From an uncultured Sphingomonadaceae bacterium (lineage in GTDB: Bacteria > Pseudomonadota > Alphaproteobacteria > Sphingomonadales > Sphingomonadaceae), in the NCBI GenBank assembly GCA_947497315.1, contig CANMFX010000003.1, positions 620,001 to 684,000 on the forward strand: 64,000 nucleotides of DNA, given 5' to 3'. Made by a program: the position numbers and the translations under genes. Of this stretch, positions 1 to 8,872 are shown piece by piece. The notes below the pieces were generated by a model, which worked only from the letters and a program-made list of their open reading frames with translations, made no database searches and had not been told where the DNA came from. The stretch's first letter is position 1; each line of letters starts with the position of its first letter.

Positions 1-2
1 TT

Positions 3-1616
3 GCCAGTTTGCGCTCAGCGTCTTTTGTCGCTGGGCCGACCCGCACACGGCTTTGTCCTGAGAACAGTCGCGGCATCGTGTCCAGCCAGGGCGGCGACCT
101 CAATGTCGCGGCCCGCGCGCCGTCTTTTGACCTTACCGGTAATGTTGGTGGAACACCACTTGTCCTGTCCAGCGGTGCGCTTGGTTTTTCAGTGGCCAAT
201 GGTGTTACAGCACAGGATGTTTCCCTCCGCATGGGCACAGCCGACAGCATGACGAAATTTGATATGGCGCGCCTCAGTGCCGCTTTCGGGCAGACGATCA
301 CCGGCAAAATCACCGGCGCAGAGGGGCAGATCGCGAACGTTCCCTTGCTACTAAATGATGTCGAGGGTGACTGGCGCTATCTGGATGGCGCGTTCTTGGC
401 CGACGCAAAGCTGCGGGTGCGGGATGAAGAACAGGTTGAACGCTTTCGTCCGTTAATCAGCAAAAATGTCCAGATCAAATTTTCTGACGGTCAAATTACC
501 GCTGAAGGCTTACTGCAAGAACCAACGACAGAGCGTGCGGTGGCGACCGTCAATATCCTTCATGTGCTAGACAGTAGTACGGGCGAGGCCGTGATAAAGG
601 TTTCCGGATTAACCTTTGACGACCGGTTGCAGCCAGAATTGCTGACGCCTTTAACGCTTGGTGTAGTTGCCAATGTCGACGGTACCGTGACGGGTAACGG
701 AAGAATCAATTGGGATGCAGCCGGTGACGGTGTTCGCAGTACGGGCAGTTTTCGGACGGATTCTATCAATCTCGCGGCAGCCTTTGGACCGGTTACCGGG
801 CTGTCCGGGGTAATAGAATTCTCAGATTTGCTTGGTCTTGAAACCACGGAGGGTCAGCTCGTTCGCATAGCGGAAGTCAATCCGGGCGTTGCGGCCTTCA
901 ATGGCCAGCTTTTCTATCGGCTACTACCTGATTATAAAATGCAGGTGGAAGGCGGCCAATGGCCATTTGCCGGCGGGATGCTTTATCTTGAACCGACCAT
1001 CCTTGATCTGGGCGAGGATGCGGAACGGCGGCTGGAATTCACCGTTGTTGGTGTCGATGCTGCACAGTTTCTCACACAATTTGATTTTGAGAATATCACG
1101 GCTTCGGGTGTTTTTGATGGGAAATTGCCAATGGTCTTTGATCAGGATGGCGGCCGGATTGCCGGTGGGTATCTGGTTGCGCGCAAAGGCGGCGGCTCGC
1201 TATCCTATATTGGCGAATTGACCTACGAAGATATGGGAACCTTCGCAAACTTCGCATTCAATGCATTGAAATCATTGAAATATGAACAGCTTACCATCGG
1301 CATGGATGGTGCTATTGACGGTGAAATCATTACCGAGGTTAAATTTGCCGGGCTGCAACAAGGCGATTCCGCGAGTAAAAATTTCTTCACCAAGCAAATT
1401 GCCAAGGTGCCTCTTGAATTCAACGTCCGCATCCAGGCGCCTTTCATGCAGCTATTGAGCAGTGCGAAAGCTTTTTACGAGCCGGAAATACTGGTCGGCC
1501 AGAACTTGCCAGCGCTGTTAAGGGCGCAGGAAGAGCGGGCTGCAGAGGCCGCAAAAGCGTTAGAAAGTAATTCTGAATCAACTGTTCAGCCACGGGAAAG
1601 CGATAATGAGCCATAA
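3..1616 (+). CDS. ydbH: YdbH-family AsmA-like envelope protein (5' end cut by window)
   Basis: The open frame runs in from the left edge of the window, so the N-terminus, including any signal anchor, is missing. About 537 residues are visible. They are rich in alternating short beta strands with repeated G-x-I/V-x-F type segments, typical of the C-terminal half of YdbH proteins (the family once labelled dicarboxylate transport, DUF748-like). In enterobacteria YdbH is an AsmA-like protein proposed to bridge inner and outer membrane and carry phospholipids, together with the lipoprotein YnbE. The next two genes are ynbE and ydbL, which makes the assignment firm despite divergent sequence. The tail (last ~45 residues) is Ala/Glu-rich and low complexity. 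The stop lies 46 bases before the ynbE start chosen here. Confidence 0.85.
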   Translation, partial: ASLRSASFVAGPTRTRLCPENSRGIVSSQGGDLNVAARAPSFDLTGNVGGTPLVLSSGALGFSVANGVTAQDVSLRMGTADSMTKFDMARLSAAFGQTITGKITGAEGQIANVPLLLNDVEGDWRYLDGAFLADAKLRVRDEEQVERFRPLISKNVQIKFSDGQITAEGLLQEPTTERAVATVNILHVLDSSTGEAVIKVSGLTFDDRLQPELLTPLTLGVVANVDGTVTGNGRINWDAAGDGVRSTGSFRTDSINLAAAFGPVTGLSGVIEFSDLLGLETTEGQLVRIAEVNPGVAAFNGQLFYRLLPDYKMQVEGGQWPFAGGMLYLEPTILDLGEDAERRLEFTVVGVDAAQFLTQFDFENITASGVFDGKLPMVFDQDGGRIAGGYLVARKGGGSLSYIGELTYEDMGTFANFAFNALKSLKYEQLTIGMDGAIDGEIITEVKFAGLQQGDSASKNFFTKQIAKVPLEFNVRIQAPFMQLLSSAKAFYEPEILVGQNLPALLRAQEERAAEAAKALESNSESTVQPRESDNEP

Positions 1617-1662
1617 GATATGCCAATTGACGGATCGGTCTGGAAATGCGATTCGATCAATT

Positions 1663-1860
1663 ATGATGAATAGGAAGACAACCGGCCTGATATCTGGTGT
1701 CGCCTTGGGGCTAAGTGCCGTTTTGGCAGGATGTGTGCAGGTTTCTGCGCCCGACAAACCCATCGTGATCAACCTGAATATCAATATCAAGCAGGAGGTC
1801 GTGTATCGTCTGGATGGCGATGCGAAGGATTTGATTAACAGTGAAGCGGAGATTTTCTGA
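1663..1860 (+). CDS. ynbE: YnbE-type outer-membrane lipoprotein
   Basis: A 65-residue lipoprotein. The start is taken at the ATG-ATG pair at 1663/1666, because it gives a compact signal peptide (MMNRKTTG, then a hydrophobic run) ending in a lipobox L-A-G-C about 23 residues in. The longer frame from 1606 would add about 20 residues with no signal character. After the lipidated Cys the protein carries the YnbE signature region with I-N-L-N-I-N-I-K, a short beta-strand motif. In E. coli YnbE is reported to stack onto the end of YdbH to complete an intermembrane lipid bridge. Its stop codon overlaps the ydbL start by one base (TGATG), so it is translationally coupled. Confidence 0.85.
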   Translation: MMNRKTTGLISGVALGLSAVLAGCVQVSAPDKPIVINLNINIKQEVVYRLDGDAKDLINSEAEIF

Positions 1861-2255
1861 TGTTTGAGTTTATACGGAAAAATAAGGCCGCTGCCATCGT
1901 TGGCGGCTTGGCTTTGACCGCAATTGTTGCGACGCCGGTCATGGCACAGCGTGATCCAGCCTATGCGGCGGCACGCGCGTCTGGCGCGATTGGTGAGAAG
2001 CCCGACGGCTATCTCGGCTATGTGAGCTCTCCATCGGCATCGGTGAAAGCCATGGTCGAAGATTTGAACATCAAGCGCAAGGCGGCCTATACCCGCAAGG
2101 CGCAGGAAACCAATTCAACGGTGGAACAGTTCGCTTTTACCTCGGGCTGTAATCTGATCATGCGCACGGTGGCCGGTGAGAAGTATCAGGCACCCAATGG
2201 CAGCTGGCAGACCAGAACATCGGCCGCGCCAACGCGTGACTCGCGCTGCCCATAA
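1860..2255 (+). CDS. ydbL: YdbL family protein (DUF1318), periplasmic
   Basis: 131 residues with an N-terminal signal peptide ending near VMAQ (about residue 30), then a YdbL/DUF1318 body with the recognisable segment around A-R-A-S-G-x-I-G-E-K-P-D-G-Y-L-G-Y. In E. coli YdbL is a small periplasmic protein encoded with YdbH and YnbE and suggested to modulate their assembly. Here the C-terminus is extended compared with what I recall of the family (the segment TSGCNLIMRTV with two Cys in the last third). It is the last gene of the operon; a strong terminator follows 28 bases after the stop. Confidence 0.85.
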   Translation: MFEFIRKNKAAAIVGGLALTAIVATPVMAQRDPAYAAARASGAIGEKPDGYLGYVSSPSASVKAMVEDLNIKRKAAYTRKAQETNSTVEQFAFTSGCNLIMRTVAGEKYQAPNGSWQTRTSAAPTRDSRCP

Positions 2256-2283
2256 CGCCAATTGCTTATATAATTATGACAAT

Positions 2284-2315
2284 GGGCGCGCCGCCAAAAT
2301 CGGCGCGCCCTTTTT
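2284..2315 (+). terminator. Rho-independent terminator after ydbL
   Basis: Perfect 10-bp inverted repeat GGGCGCGCCG / CGGCGCGCCC separated by seven bases (CCAAAAT) and followed directly by five T. It ends the ydbH-ynbE-ydbL operon. The remaining 177 bases up to atpI show no further gene and presumably contain the atp promoter. Confidence 0.93.
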
Positions 2316-2492
2316 CGTTTCAAATTGCTGATTTTTTACAGAATTTTCTGCAGTGCAGCATCGCTGTTGACTTGGCGCACCCGCTTTTCTAAACGGGCGC
2401 GGTTAGCGGGGCTGCTCGCTGTCGTGAGTAGAACCAGATTAATCGGCTTTTTCGCTGATTTTCAATAGTTTTGCAAAGAATCACGGCAGAGA

Positions 2493-2807
2493 ATGGACCT
2501 GGTAAATCTGATGGACGATGATGCTAAGATAGAGGCGCTGAAAAAGCGGATCGATCAGGCAACGTCAGAAGAAGCGGTCAGATCAGGCAAAACCCAAAAA
2601 GGGGTCGATGATAATTATCGACTCGGAAATCGGGTTTTGGCGGATTTGATTGCAGGCATTGGTGGCGGTGCATTGGTCGGCTGGGTGCTCGATCATTTTA
2701 TCGGGACCTCGCCATGGCTTCTTTTGGTTTTCCTGTTTCTGGGGATCATCGTGGCATTCAGGAATATTATTAAACTCTCAAACGAGAGCGCAAAGAAGCA
2801 TAAATGA
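2493..2807 (+). CDS. atpI: ATP synthase accessory protein AtpI
   Basis: 104 residues. The N-terminal ~45 residues are polar and charged. Two hydrophobic helices follow, around LADLIAGIGGGALVGWVLD and PWLLLVFLFLGIIVAF, with the G-x-G-x-G-x-x-x-G pattern and the final F-R-N motif of the alphaproteobacterial AtpI/Fo I family. AtpI is thought to help assemble the c-ring and possibly handle Mg2+. It is the first gene of an Fo operon atpI-B-E-F'-F, and the atpB start lies 36 bases after its stop. Confidence 0.93.
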   Translation: MDLVNLMDDDAKIEALKKRIDQATSEEAVRSGKTQKGVDDNYRLGNRVLADLIAGIGGGALVGWVLDHFIGTSPWLLLVFLFLGIIVAFRNIIKLSNESAKKHK

Positions 2808-2843
2808 CTTTTGCGCACCGTTTGGAAAACAGGGGTCCCTTGC

Positions 2844-3626
2844 GTGGCGACTGAAGAAGGTAAAATCGATCCAATGTACCAATTTGAGGTGCAGACGATT
2901 TTGGAAGGCTTTTCACTAGGCGGACAGCAGATTGCGTTTACCAATAGCGCGGTCTGGATGCTGGTTGCGGTTGCTGGTCTGTGGCTATTTATGCTGGGCG
3001 GAATGAAGCGGGAACTGGTTCCCGGTCGCTGGCAGATGATGGTTGAGGGCTTTACAGGCTTTATCGACAATATGATGGAGGCCAATATCGGTCCCGCTGG
3101 CCGCAAATATGCGCCTTATGTGTTTTCCCTATTCATGTTTATCCTGTTTTCGAACGTTTTCGGCCTGCTGCCGGTAGGCGTTTTGGGATTGCATCCCTTT
3201 ACAGTTACAAGCCATCTGACCGTGACCGGCGTATTGGCGATCATGAGTTTCTCGATCGTTCTGATTGTGGGCTTCGCCAAGCATAAGCTTCATTTCTTCT
3301 CGCTGTTCATCCCGCACGGGACGCCGCTTCCGATGATACCTTTCATCTTCATCGTGGAGTTGCTGTCCTTTCTGGTTCGTCCTTTCAGCCTCGCGCTGCG
3401 GCTTTTTGTCGCAATGACCGCAGGTCATATTTTGCTGAAGGTTCTGGCCGGGTTTGTGATCAACAGCACCAACGCCGGTGCCGGATATGGCGTGCTGGTT
3501 GGTATCCCAAGTTTTGCGCTGATGATAGGAATCAGCGCCCTCGAATTGCTGGTGGCGGTGGTGCAGGCTTATGTCTTTGCGCTGCTGACATCGCTTTACA
3601 TAAATGATGCAGAAAACCTGCATTGA
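2844..3626 (+). CDS. atpB: F0F1 ATP synthase subunit a
   Basis: 260 residues from the GTG at 2844, preferred over the TTG at 2811 because AGGGG at 2831-2835 sits 8 bases ahead and the resulting start (M-A-T-E-E-G-K-I-D-P-M) matches the usual alphaproteobacterial pattern. Subunit a forms the proton half-channels beside the c-ring. Five to six membrane helices are visible. The essential arginine is in the conserved block FSLALRLF, followed by A-G-H-I-L-L. The C-terminal helix carries the expected Q in VVQAYVFALL. Confidence 0.96.
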   Translation: MATEEGKIDPMYQFEVQTILEGFSLGGQQIAFTNSAVWMLVAVAGLWLFMLGGMKRELVPGRWQMMVEGFTGFIDNMMEANIGPAGRKYAPYVFSLFMFILFSNVFGLLPVGVLGLHPFTVTSHLTVTGVLAIMSFSIVLIVGFAKHKLHFFSLFIPHGTPLPMIPFIFIVELLSFLVRPFSLALRLFVAMTAGHILLKVLAGFVINSTNAGAGYGVLVGIPSFALMIGISALELLVAVVQAYVFALLTSLYINDAENLH

Positions 3627-3678
3627 TTTGAAACAAGACTTTATTTCCAAACGATATTTTTGAACAGGAGTTATTATC

Positions 3679-3906
3679 ATGGACGCAGAAGCAGCAAAAT
3701 TATTGGGCGCAGGTCTGGCAGCAATTGGTGCCGGTGTAGCCGCCGTAGGTGTGGGTAATGTATTTGGAAGCTTCCTGGAAAGCGCTCTGCGCAATCCATC
3801 CGCTGCTGACGGTCAACAGGGCCGTTTGTTCATCGGCTTTGCGGCTGCCGAGCTTTTGGGTCTCCTGGCATTTGTTGTCGCAATGATCCTGATTTTCGTT
3901 GCCTAA
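3679..3906 (+). CDS. atpE: F0F1 ATP synthase subunit c
   Basis: 75 residues forming the two-helix hairpin of the rotor ring. The polar loop has R-N-P at residues 38-40 and the proton-carrying carboxylate is Glu58 in the second helix (A-A-A-E-L-L-G). Glycine/alanine-rich helix 1 (G-A-G-L-A-A-I-G-A-G) is the usual packing motif. No sodium-binding Gln/Glu signature is evident in helix 1, so a proton motor is expected. A clear AGGAG lies just upstream (3666-3670). Confidence 0.97.
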   Translation: MDAEAAKLLGAGLAAIGAGVAAVGVGNVFGSFLESALRNPSAADGQQGRLFIGFAAAELLGLLAFVVAMILIFVA

Positions 3907-3977
3907 TATATGATATGAAACTGGCGGAGTGGCAGAAACTCTGCTCCGCTGTTTCAACTATTGGAGCCTCTGGTTCG

Positions 3978-4472
3978 ATGCCACAGATTGATCAAATTGC
4001 CCTAACTTATGGATCCCAGATTTTCTGGCTTTTGCTGACTTTCGGGTTCACATTCCTTGTTATCGGTTTAGGCATGTTTCCGAAGATCCAGGGCACAGTT
4101 GATGCCCGGGACAAGCGAATTGCAGACGATCTGGAGGCGGCGCGTGCGGCTAATTCCAAGGCGGACGAGCTGGAAGAAAGCTATCGCGTCAAAATGGAAA
4201 AAGACCGTAGCGAGGCTCAAGCTGTGGTGGAAGCCAGCAAGGCGAAAGCCAATGCAGCTGCCGAGAAGCGCAAAACCAAAGCCAATGCCGATATTGCCGC
4301 GAAACTGGCAGCGGCAGAAGCGGATATCAAGGCACGCTCCGATGAAGCCCTGAGAGAAATTGAAGACGTTTCAGCGGAAGTTGCACAAGATATGGTTGCC
4401 AAAATCTCTGGCGCGAAAGTGACCAAAGCGGCGGCATTGAAAGAAACAAAGGCAGCGTTGAAACATGGTTGA
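3978..4472 (+). CDS. atpF': F0F1 ATP synthase subunit b' (AtpF')
   Basis: 164 residues from ATG 3978 (MPQIDQIALTYGSQIFW), which is the family-typical beginning; the ATG at 3915 would add 21 residues of no known type. One N-terminal membrane helix (about residues 15-35) is followed by a long charged alpha-helical stalk rich in Ala, Glu and Lys. This is the b' half of the b/b' heterodimer found in alphaproteobacteria and plastids. The 3' end overlaps atpF by eight bases. Confidence 0.93.
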   Translation: MPQIDQIALTYGSQIFWLLLTFGFTFLVIGLGMFPKIQGTVDARDKRIADDLEAARAANSKADELEESYRVKMEKDRSEAQAVVEASKAKANAAAEKRKTKANADIAAKLAAAEADIKARSDEALREIEDVSAEVAQDMVAKISGAKVTKAAALKETKAALKHG

Positions 4473-5043
4473 TTTCGCTATTCTCGCTTCAGCTGCGGCT
4501 GACATTGCAATGCTGGCATCAGGTGCTGGCGAAGAGCATGTTACGCCTTCCGTATTCGGCATCTTCAATGCGACCGTATTTGTTTCGTTGTCGATGTTGG
4601 TCGTTATCGGCCTGGTCCTCTGGAAAAAAGTTCCTGCCGCGATCGGGGCGTCACTCGACAAGAAAATCGCTGATATTCGCGAGCAACTGGATGAAGCCAA
4701 AAAGCTGCGTGAAGAATCGGAAGAGCTCCGTGCGAAATATGAGTCCCGTTTGCGGGCGGCCGATGACGAAGCTGCTGAAATTTTGGCACAAGCCGAAAGC
4801 GAAGCGGAGCTGGTTGTCGCAGACGCGAAGAAAGCAACCACCGACCTGATTGCACGTCGCAAGAAGATGGCGGAAGACAAGATCGCTGCGGCAGAACGTT
4901 CGGCAATTGCCGACGTTCGTGCCAAGGCTGCTGGAGCGGCAACAATTGCCGCGCAGAACCTGATCGCTGCCAAACATGATGCAGCCGCGGACAAAGCAAT
5001 GATCGACAAAACGATCAGCGATCTGGGCACAAAGCTTAACTAA
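4465..5043 (+). CDS. atpF: F0F1 ATP synthase subunit b
   Basis: 192 residues with a membrane helix at about residues 30-52 (V-F-V-S-L-S-M-L-V-V-I-G-L-V-L-W), then a stalk with R-E-Q-L-D-E-A-K-K-L-R-E-E, the dimerising coiled-coil signature of subunit b. Overlap with atpF' implies coupled translation. It ends the Fo operon; F1 genes (atpHAGDC) are not in the window, consistent with the split Fo/F1 arrangement of alphaproteobacteria. Confidence 0.95.
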   Translation: MVDFAILASAAADIAMLASGAGEEHVTPSVFGIFNATVFVSLSMLVVIGLVLWKKVPAAIGASLDKKIADIREQLDEAKKLREESEELRAKYESRLRAADDEAAEILAQAESEAELVVADAKKATTDLIARRKKMAEDKIAAAERSAIADVRAKAAGAATIAAQNLIAAKHDAAADKAMIDKTISDLGTKLN

Positions 5044-5067
5044 TACAAAGCATTCGGGTCTGGATTG

Positions 5068-5089
5068 GGCGCTGGTAATCATCAGCGCC
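5068..5089 (+). terminator. Possible terminator hairpin after atpF
   Basis: Perfect 7-bp stem GGCGCTG / CAGCGCC with an 8-base loop, 24 bases after the atpF stop and before uvrC. It lacks a proper T-tract, so it may only be an RNA 3'-end stabiliser or attenuator. Confidence 0.4.
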
Positions 5090-5107
5090 TACGCTTAGAT
5101 ATATAGC

Positions 5108-7024
5108 ATGTCTGGCCCACAATCTCCCGACCGTTTTAACGAAGATAAAGCGACCTATGCCGTGCGCGGTAATGAGACGCCGGACCTTGAAACGGGCATG
5201 GCGGCGATCCGCGAAACGTTGAATACACTGCCAACGCGGCCCGGTGTTTACCGGATGCAGGACAGTCGCGGCGACGTGCTGTATGTCGGTAAAGCGCGAT
5301 CACTCAAAAATCGGGTTGGTTCCTATGTCCAGATGAACCGCTTGCCGCACCGTTTGTTGCGGATGGTTGCGCAGACCCGGTCGATGACGATTGTGACGAC
5401 AGGCAGTGAAGCCGAAGCGCTGCTTCTCGAAGCACAACTGATCAAGAAATTTCGCCCCGCCTATAATGTGCTGCTGCGTGACGACAAGAGCTTTCCGTTC
5501 ATTCTGCTGCGTGAAGATCATGATTTTCCGCGCATCCAGAAACATCGCGGGGCACAGAAAACCAAAGGCAAATATTTCGGCCCCTTTGCCAGCGCTGGTT
5601 CGGTAAACCAGACGCTCAACGCTTTGCAGAAACTCTTCCTGTTGCGTTCCTGCACGGACAGCTTCTTCAACAATCGCTCGCGACCCTGTCTGCTCTATCA
5701 AATCAAACGCTGTTCGGCGCCTTGTGTCGACCGGATCAGCAAGGAAGACTATGCGGAGCTGGTCGAGGATTCTCGGAATTTTCTTTCAGGCAAATCGACT
5801 GAGGTGCAGCAGAAACTCGGCGCGCAGATGGAAAAGGCATCTGAGGACCTCGATTTCGAAATGGCGGCTCTTTATCGTGACCGATTAAAGGCGCTCACCT
5901 TCATTCAAGGCAATCAAGCGGTGAATGCAGCTGGGCTTCCAGATGCTGATATATTCGCGCTGGCGGCCAAAGGATCGACGGTTTGCATACAGGCTTTCTT
6001 CATTCGTGGTGGCCAGAATTGGGGGCACCGCAGCTTCTTCCCGGCGCACACCAGTAATGTTGAGATTGAGGAAGTTCTCTCCAGTTTCCTGATGCAATTC
6101 TATGATCGTATGCCGCCGCCGAAGCTCGTGTTGCTAGACCGGAATTTGCCCGATGAGGGGTTACTGGCAGAGGCTTTGGGAACACGCGCTGACTATAAAG
6201 TCAGCGTATCCCGACCCCAGCGCGGGGATCGTTTAAAACTGCTCAAACAAGCAAGTCGCAATGCAGAAGAAGCGCTCGACCGGCGGCTTGCAGAATCATC
6301 GACACAGGCGAAGATTATGCGCGAGATGGTCGATTTGCTTGAGCTTGATACAGTACCGGATCGCATCGAGATCTACGATAACAGTCATATTCAAGGTACG
6401 AATATGGTCGGCGGCATGGTGGTCGCTGGCCCGGAAGGTTTTCGAAAGAGTGCCTATCGCAAGTTCAACATTAAAAACCCCGATACCAAACCAGGTGACG
6501 ACTTTGCGATGATGCGCGAGGTGCTGGAACGCCGTTTCGCGCGGGCACAGAAAGAAGACCCTGATCGCGAGAAGGGCGAATGGCCTGATCTTGTGCTCAT
6601 TGACGGCGGCAAGGGCCAGATGACCGCTGCCAAAGAAGCCCTCGCGGAAATCGGGGTTGAAGACGTCAACATGATTGGCGTGTCCAAGGGGCCGGATCGC
6701 AACGCCGGGCGTGAGACATTCCACTTCATGGATGGGCGCGAGTTAAATCTGCCGATCAACAGCCCGGTATTATTCTATCTTCAACGGCTGCGGGATGAGG
6801 CCCATCGCTATGCGATCGGGGCTCATCGCCAGAAGCGCGCAAAGTCTATTGGTCATAGCTCGCTGGATGACGTCCCGGGCATTGGTCCGGCGCGAAAGCG
6901 TGCGATGTTACTGCATTTCGGTACGGCACGGGCGGTGAAAAACGCGTCGTTGGAAGATCTGCAAGGCGCGCCCGGCGTTTCGGCGACTGTGGCGCAGAAA
7001 GTGTATGACTATTTCCATGGCTAG
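5108..7024 (+). CDS. uvrC: Excinuclease ABC subunit C
   Basis: 638 residues, full length for UvrC, the nuclease that makes both incisions in nucleotide excision repair. Domains in order: GIY-YIG nuclease (residues ~40-120, with GVYRMQD and Y-V-G-K-A), a Cys-rich block (C-L-L-Y-Q-I-K-R-C-S-A-P-C), the UVR helix for UvrB binding (~225-260), the RNase H-like C-terminal nuclease with D in I-E-I-Y-D-N-S-H and D in L-I-D-G-G-K-G-Q, and a final helix-hairpin-helix pair (D-V-P-G-I-G-P). The last 8 bases overlap recO, so the two DNA repair genes are coupled. Confidence 0.97.
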   Translation: MSGPQSPDRFNEDKATYAVRGNETPDLETGMAAIRETLNTLPTRPGVYRMQDSRGDVLYVGKARSLKNRVGSYVQMNRLPHRLLRMVAQTRSMTIVTTGSEAEALLLEAQLIKKFRPAYNVLLRDDKSFPFILLREDHDFPRIQKHRGAQKTKGKYFGPFASAGSVNQTLNALQKLFLLRSCTDSFFNNRSRPCLLYQIKRCSAPCVDRISKEDYAELVEDSRNFLSGKSTEVQQKLGAQMEKASEDLDFEMAALYRDRLKALTFIQGNQAVNAAGLPDADIFALAAKGSTVCIQAFFIRGGQNWGHRSFFPAHTSNVEIEEVLSSFLMQFYDRMPPPKLVLLDRNLPDEGLLAEALGTRADYKVSVSRPQRGDRLKLLKQASRNAEEALDRRLAESSTQAKIMREMVDLLELDTVPDRIEIYDNSHIQGTNMVGGMVVAGPEGFRKSAYRKFNIKNPDTKPGDDFAMMREVLERRFARAQKEDPDREKGEWPDLVLIDGGKGQMTAAKEALAEIGVEDVNMIGVSKGPDRNAGRETFHFMDGRELNLPINSPVLFYLQRLRDEAHRYAIGAHRQKRAKSIGHSSLDDVPGIGPARKRAMLLHFGTARAVKNASLEDLQGAPGVSATVAQKVYDYFHG

Positions 7025-7751
7025 TCTGCGCACTTCCGCGATCATCTGTTCCGTCCGCCAGCACGGCGAGCATGGCGCGGTCGTGCGGTCTTTGACGCCC
7101 GAAAACGGCTTGCTGGCGGGATATGTCAGGGGCGCGAGGTCGCGGACAATGCGGCCCATTCTCATTCCGTCCAACATCGTTCAGGCGGACTATCGTGCAC
7201 GAACGGAAGACCAGCTTGCTTCTATGACCGCTGAACTGCAGCAAAGCCGTGGCCCTTATCTTGGTGAACCGCTCGCTAGCGCTGCGTTGGATTGGGTGAC
7301 AGCGCTCACAGCCGCGATCTTGCCGGAAGAGCACAGCTATCCGCAGCTGCACAGCGCGCTATCGGCGTTGTTGGACGCAATATGCGGCGCACCGTCTGCT
7401 AAGGGATGGGCGGTCGCTCTGGTCCGTTATGAGTTACTTCTGCTGTCCGAACTGGGATTTGGCCTGTCGCTCGAAAAATGTGCCGTGACGGGTGACACCG
7501 ATGACTTGGTGTTCATCAGCCCCAAAAGCGCGACAGCCGTTAGTCGGGGGGCAGGGCAGGTTTACAAGGATAAGCTTTTGCCATTACCGCGTTTTTTGAA
7601 GGAACCAGCGATCCCCGAATGGGAAGACATTTTTGACGGATTGAAAGTCACCGGATTCTTCCTCAGGCGGCATTTTTTCGAAGATCGTCGCAATGACGTC
7701 ATGGCGTCCCGCACGGTTTTGGTGGATCGCCTAAAAAGGGTGGTTGCCTAA
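7017..7751 (+). CDS. recO: DNA repair protein RecO
   Basis: 244 residues from ATG 7017; an in-frame ATG at 7005 is less likely because family proteins begin close to the first beta strand of the OB fold. RecO loads RecA on SSB-coated DNA in the RecFOR pathway and anneals strands. Visible features are an N-terminal OB fold (L-R-T-S-A-I-I-C-S-V-R, then G-A-V-V-R) and an all-helical C-terminus with R-Y-E-L-L-L-L-S-E-L-G-F-G, the usual RecO signature. Cysteines of the family zinc site are partly present (K-C-A-V-T-G). It overlaps uvrC by eight bases. Confidence 0.93.
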   Translation: MASLRTSAIICSVRQHGEHGAVVRSLTPENGLLAGYVRGARSRTMRPILIPSNIVQADYRARTEDQLASMTAELQQSRGPYLGEPLASAALDWVTALTAAILPEEHSYPQLHSALSALLDAICGAPSAKGWAVALVRYELLLLSELGFGLSLEKCAVTGDTDDLVFISPKSATAVSRGAGQVYKDKLLPLPRFLKEPAIPEWEDIFDGLKVTGFFLRRHFFEDRRNDVMASRTVLVDRLKRVVA

Positions 7752-7798
7752 TCTCTTCAAGCGCGGCAGGGATGCGCGCAAAGAGTTGAGGAAAAAGC

Positions 7799-8848
7799 AT
7801 GCATATTGCGGTACTCGCCGGCGACGGCATAGGTCAGGAAATCATGACGGAAGCTTTGCGCGTGTTAGAAGCGATGGGGCTGCCCGATCTGCAGCTGGAT
7901 CAAGCCGATGTCGGTGGAGTGGCTTACAAAAACCACGGTCATCCATTGCCGCCGGCGACACTCGAATTGGTGATGGCCGCCGATGCCGTCTTGTTCGGGG
8001 CTGTTGGTGATCCCGACTGTGACAATCTGGACCGCCAGCTGCGTCCTGAGCAAGCGGTGCTGGGGTTGCGCAAGGAAATGCAGACATTTGCCAACCTCCG
8101 CCCAGCCAAGGCCTTTGCTGGCCTTGAAAACCTGTCAGCCTTGAAACCGGATGTTGCAGGCGCGATCGATCTGCTGATCTTGCGAGAACTGACCGGCGAT
8201 ATCTATTTCGGTGAAAAGGGTCAGCGGACTACTGATGCCGGCTTGCGGGAAGGCTATGATATCATGGCCTATGACGAGGAAGAGATCAGCCGCATCGCCC
8301 ATGTCGCTTTCAAGGCGGCTCAGGGACGCCGCAAAAAACTATGCTCGGTAGACAAAGCCAACGTACTGCAAACATCAGTGCTCTGGCGCGAAGTTGTCAA
8401 CGAAGTCAGTGCCGATTATCCCGATGTTGAACTTAGTCATATGTATGTCGACAATGCCGCAATGCAGCTTGTGCGCAACCCGGGTCAGTTTGATGTGATG
8501 CTCACGGGAAATATTTTTGGTGACATCCTGTCTGATCAGGCGAGTATGTGTGTAGGTTCGATCGGTTTGTTGGCATCAGCCTCCCTGGGTACTGGAACGA
8601 AAGGCCTGTATGAGCCCATTCATGGCAGCGCGCCTGACATCGCGGGGCAGGGCATTGCCAATCCCTCTGCAATGATATTGTCCGCTGCGATGATGCTGCG
8701 CCACAGCTTCGCGATGGAGGAAGAAGCGGTGCGGATTGAGCAGGCTGTCGCTGATGTATTGCAACAGGGCATATTGGGGCATGATCTGGGCGGCAGTGCT
8801 TCTACGAGGGAAATTGGCGATGCGGTCGTCGCGCAGCTTGCCAGTTAA
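7799..8848 (+). CDS. leuB: 3-isopropylmalate dehydrogenase
   Basis: 349 residues. It oxidises and decarboxylates 3-isopropylmalate with NAD+ in leucine synthesis. Recognised by the N-terminal L-A-G-D-G-I-G-Q-E, the substrate loop [11 protein letters not shown], catalytic Lys in S-V-D-K-A-N-V-L, metal-binding aspartates in [10 protein letters not shown], and the NAD site [18 protein letters not shown] lies upstream. Only 24 bases separate it from metZ, so amino acid genes appear co-transcribed. Confidence 0.96.
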   Translation: MHIAVLAGDGIGQEIMTEALRVLEAMGLPDLQLDQADVGGVAYKNHGHPLPPATLELVMAADAVLFGAVGDPDCDNLDRQLRPEQAVLGLRKEMQTFANLRPAKAFAGLENLSALKPDVAGAIDLLILRELTGDIYFGEKGQRTTDAGLREGYDIMAYDEEEISRIAHVAFKAAQGRRKKLCSVDKANVLQTSVLWREVVNEVSADYPDVELSHMYVDNAAMQLVRNPGQFDVMLTGNIFGDILSDQASMCVGSIGLLASASLGTGTKGLYEPIHGSAPDIAGQGIANPSAMILSAAMMLRHSFAMEEEAVRIEQAVADVLQQGILGHDLGGSASTREIGDAVVAQLAS

Positions 8849-8872
8849 GCGTCAACAGGCTTAGGAAAAGAC

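Noticed and set aside
8849-8872. SAM riboswitch ahead of metZ
   Set aside because: The gap to leuB is 24 bases, too short for a SAM-II or SAM-I element.
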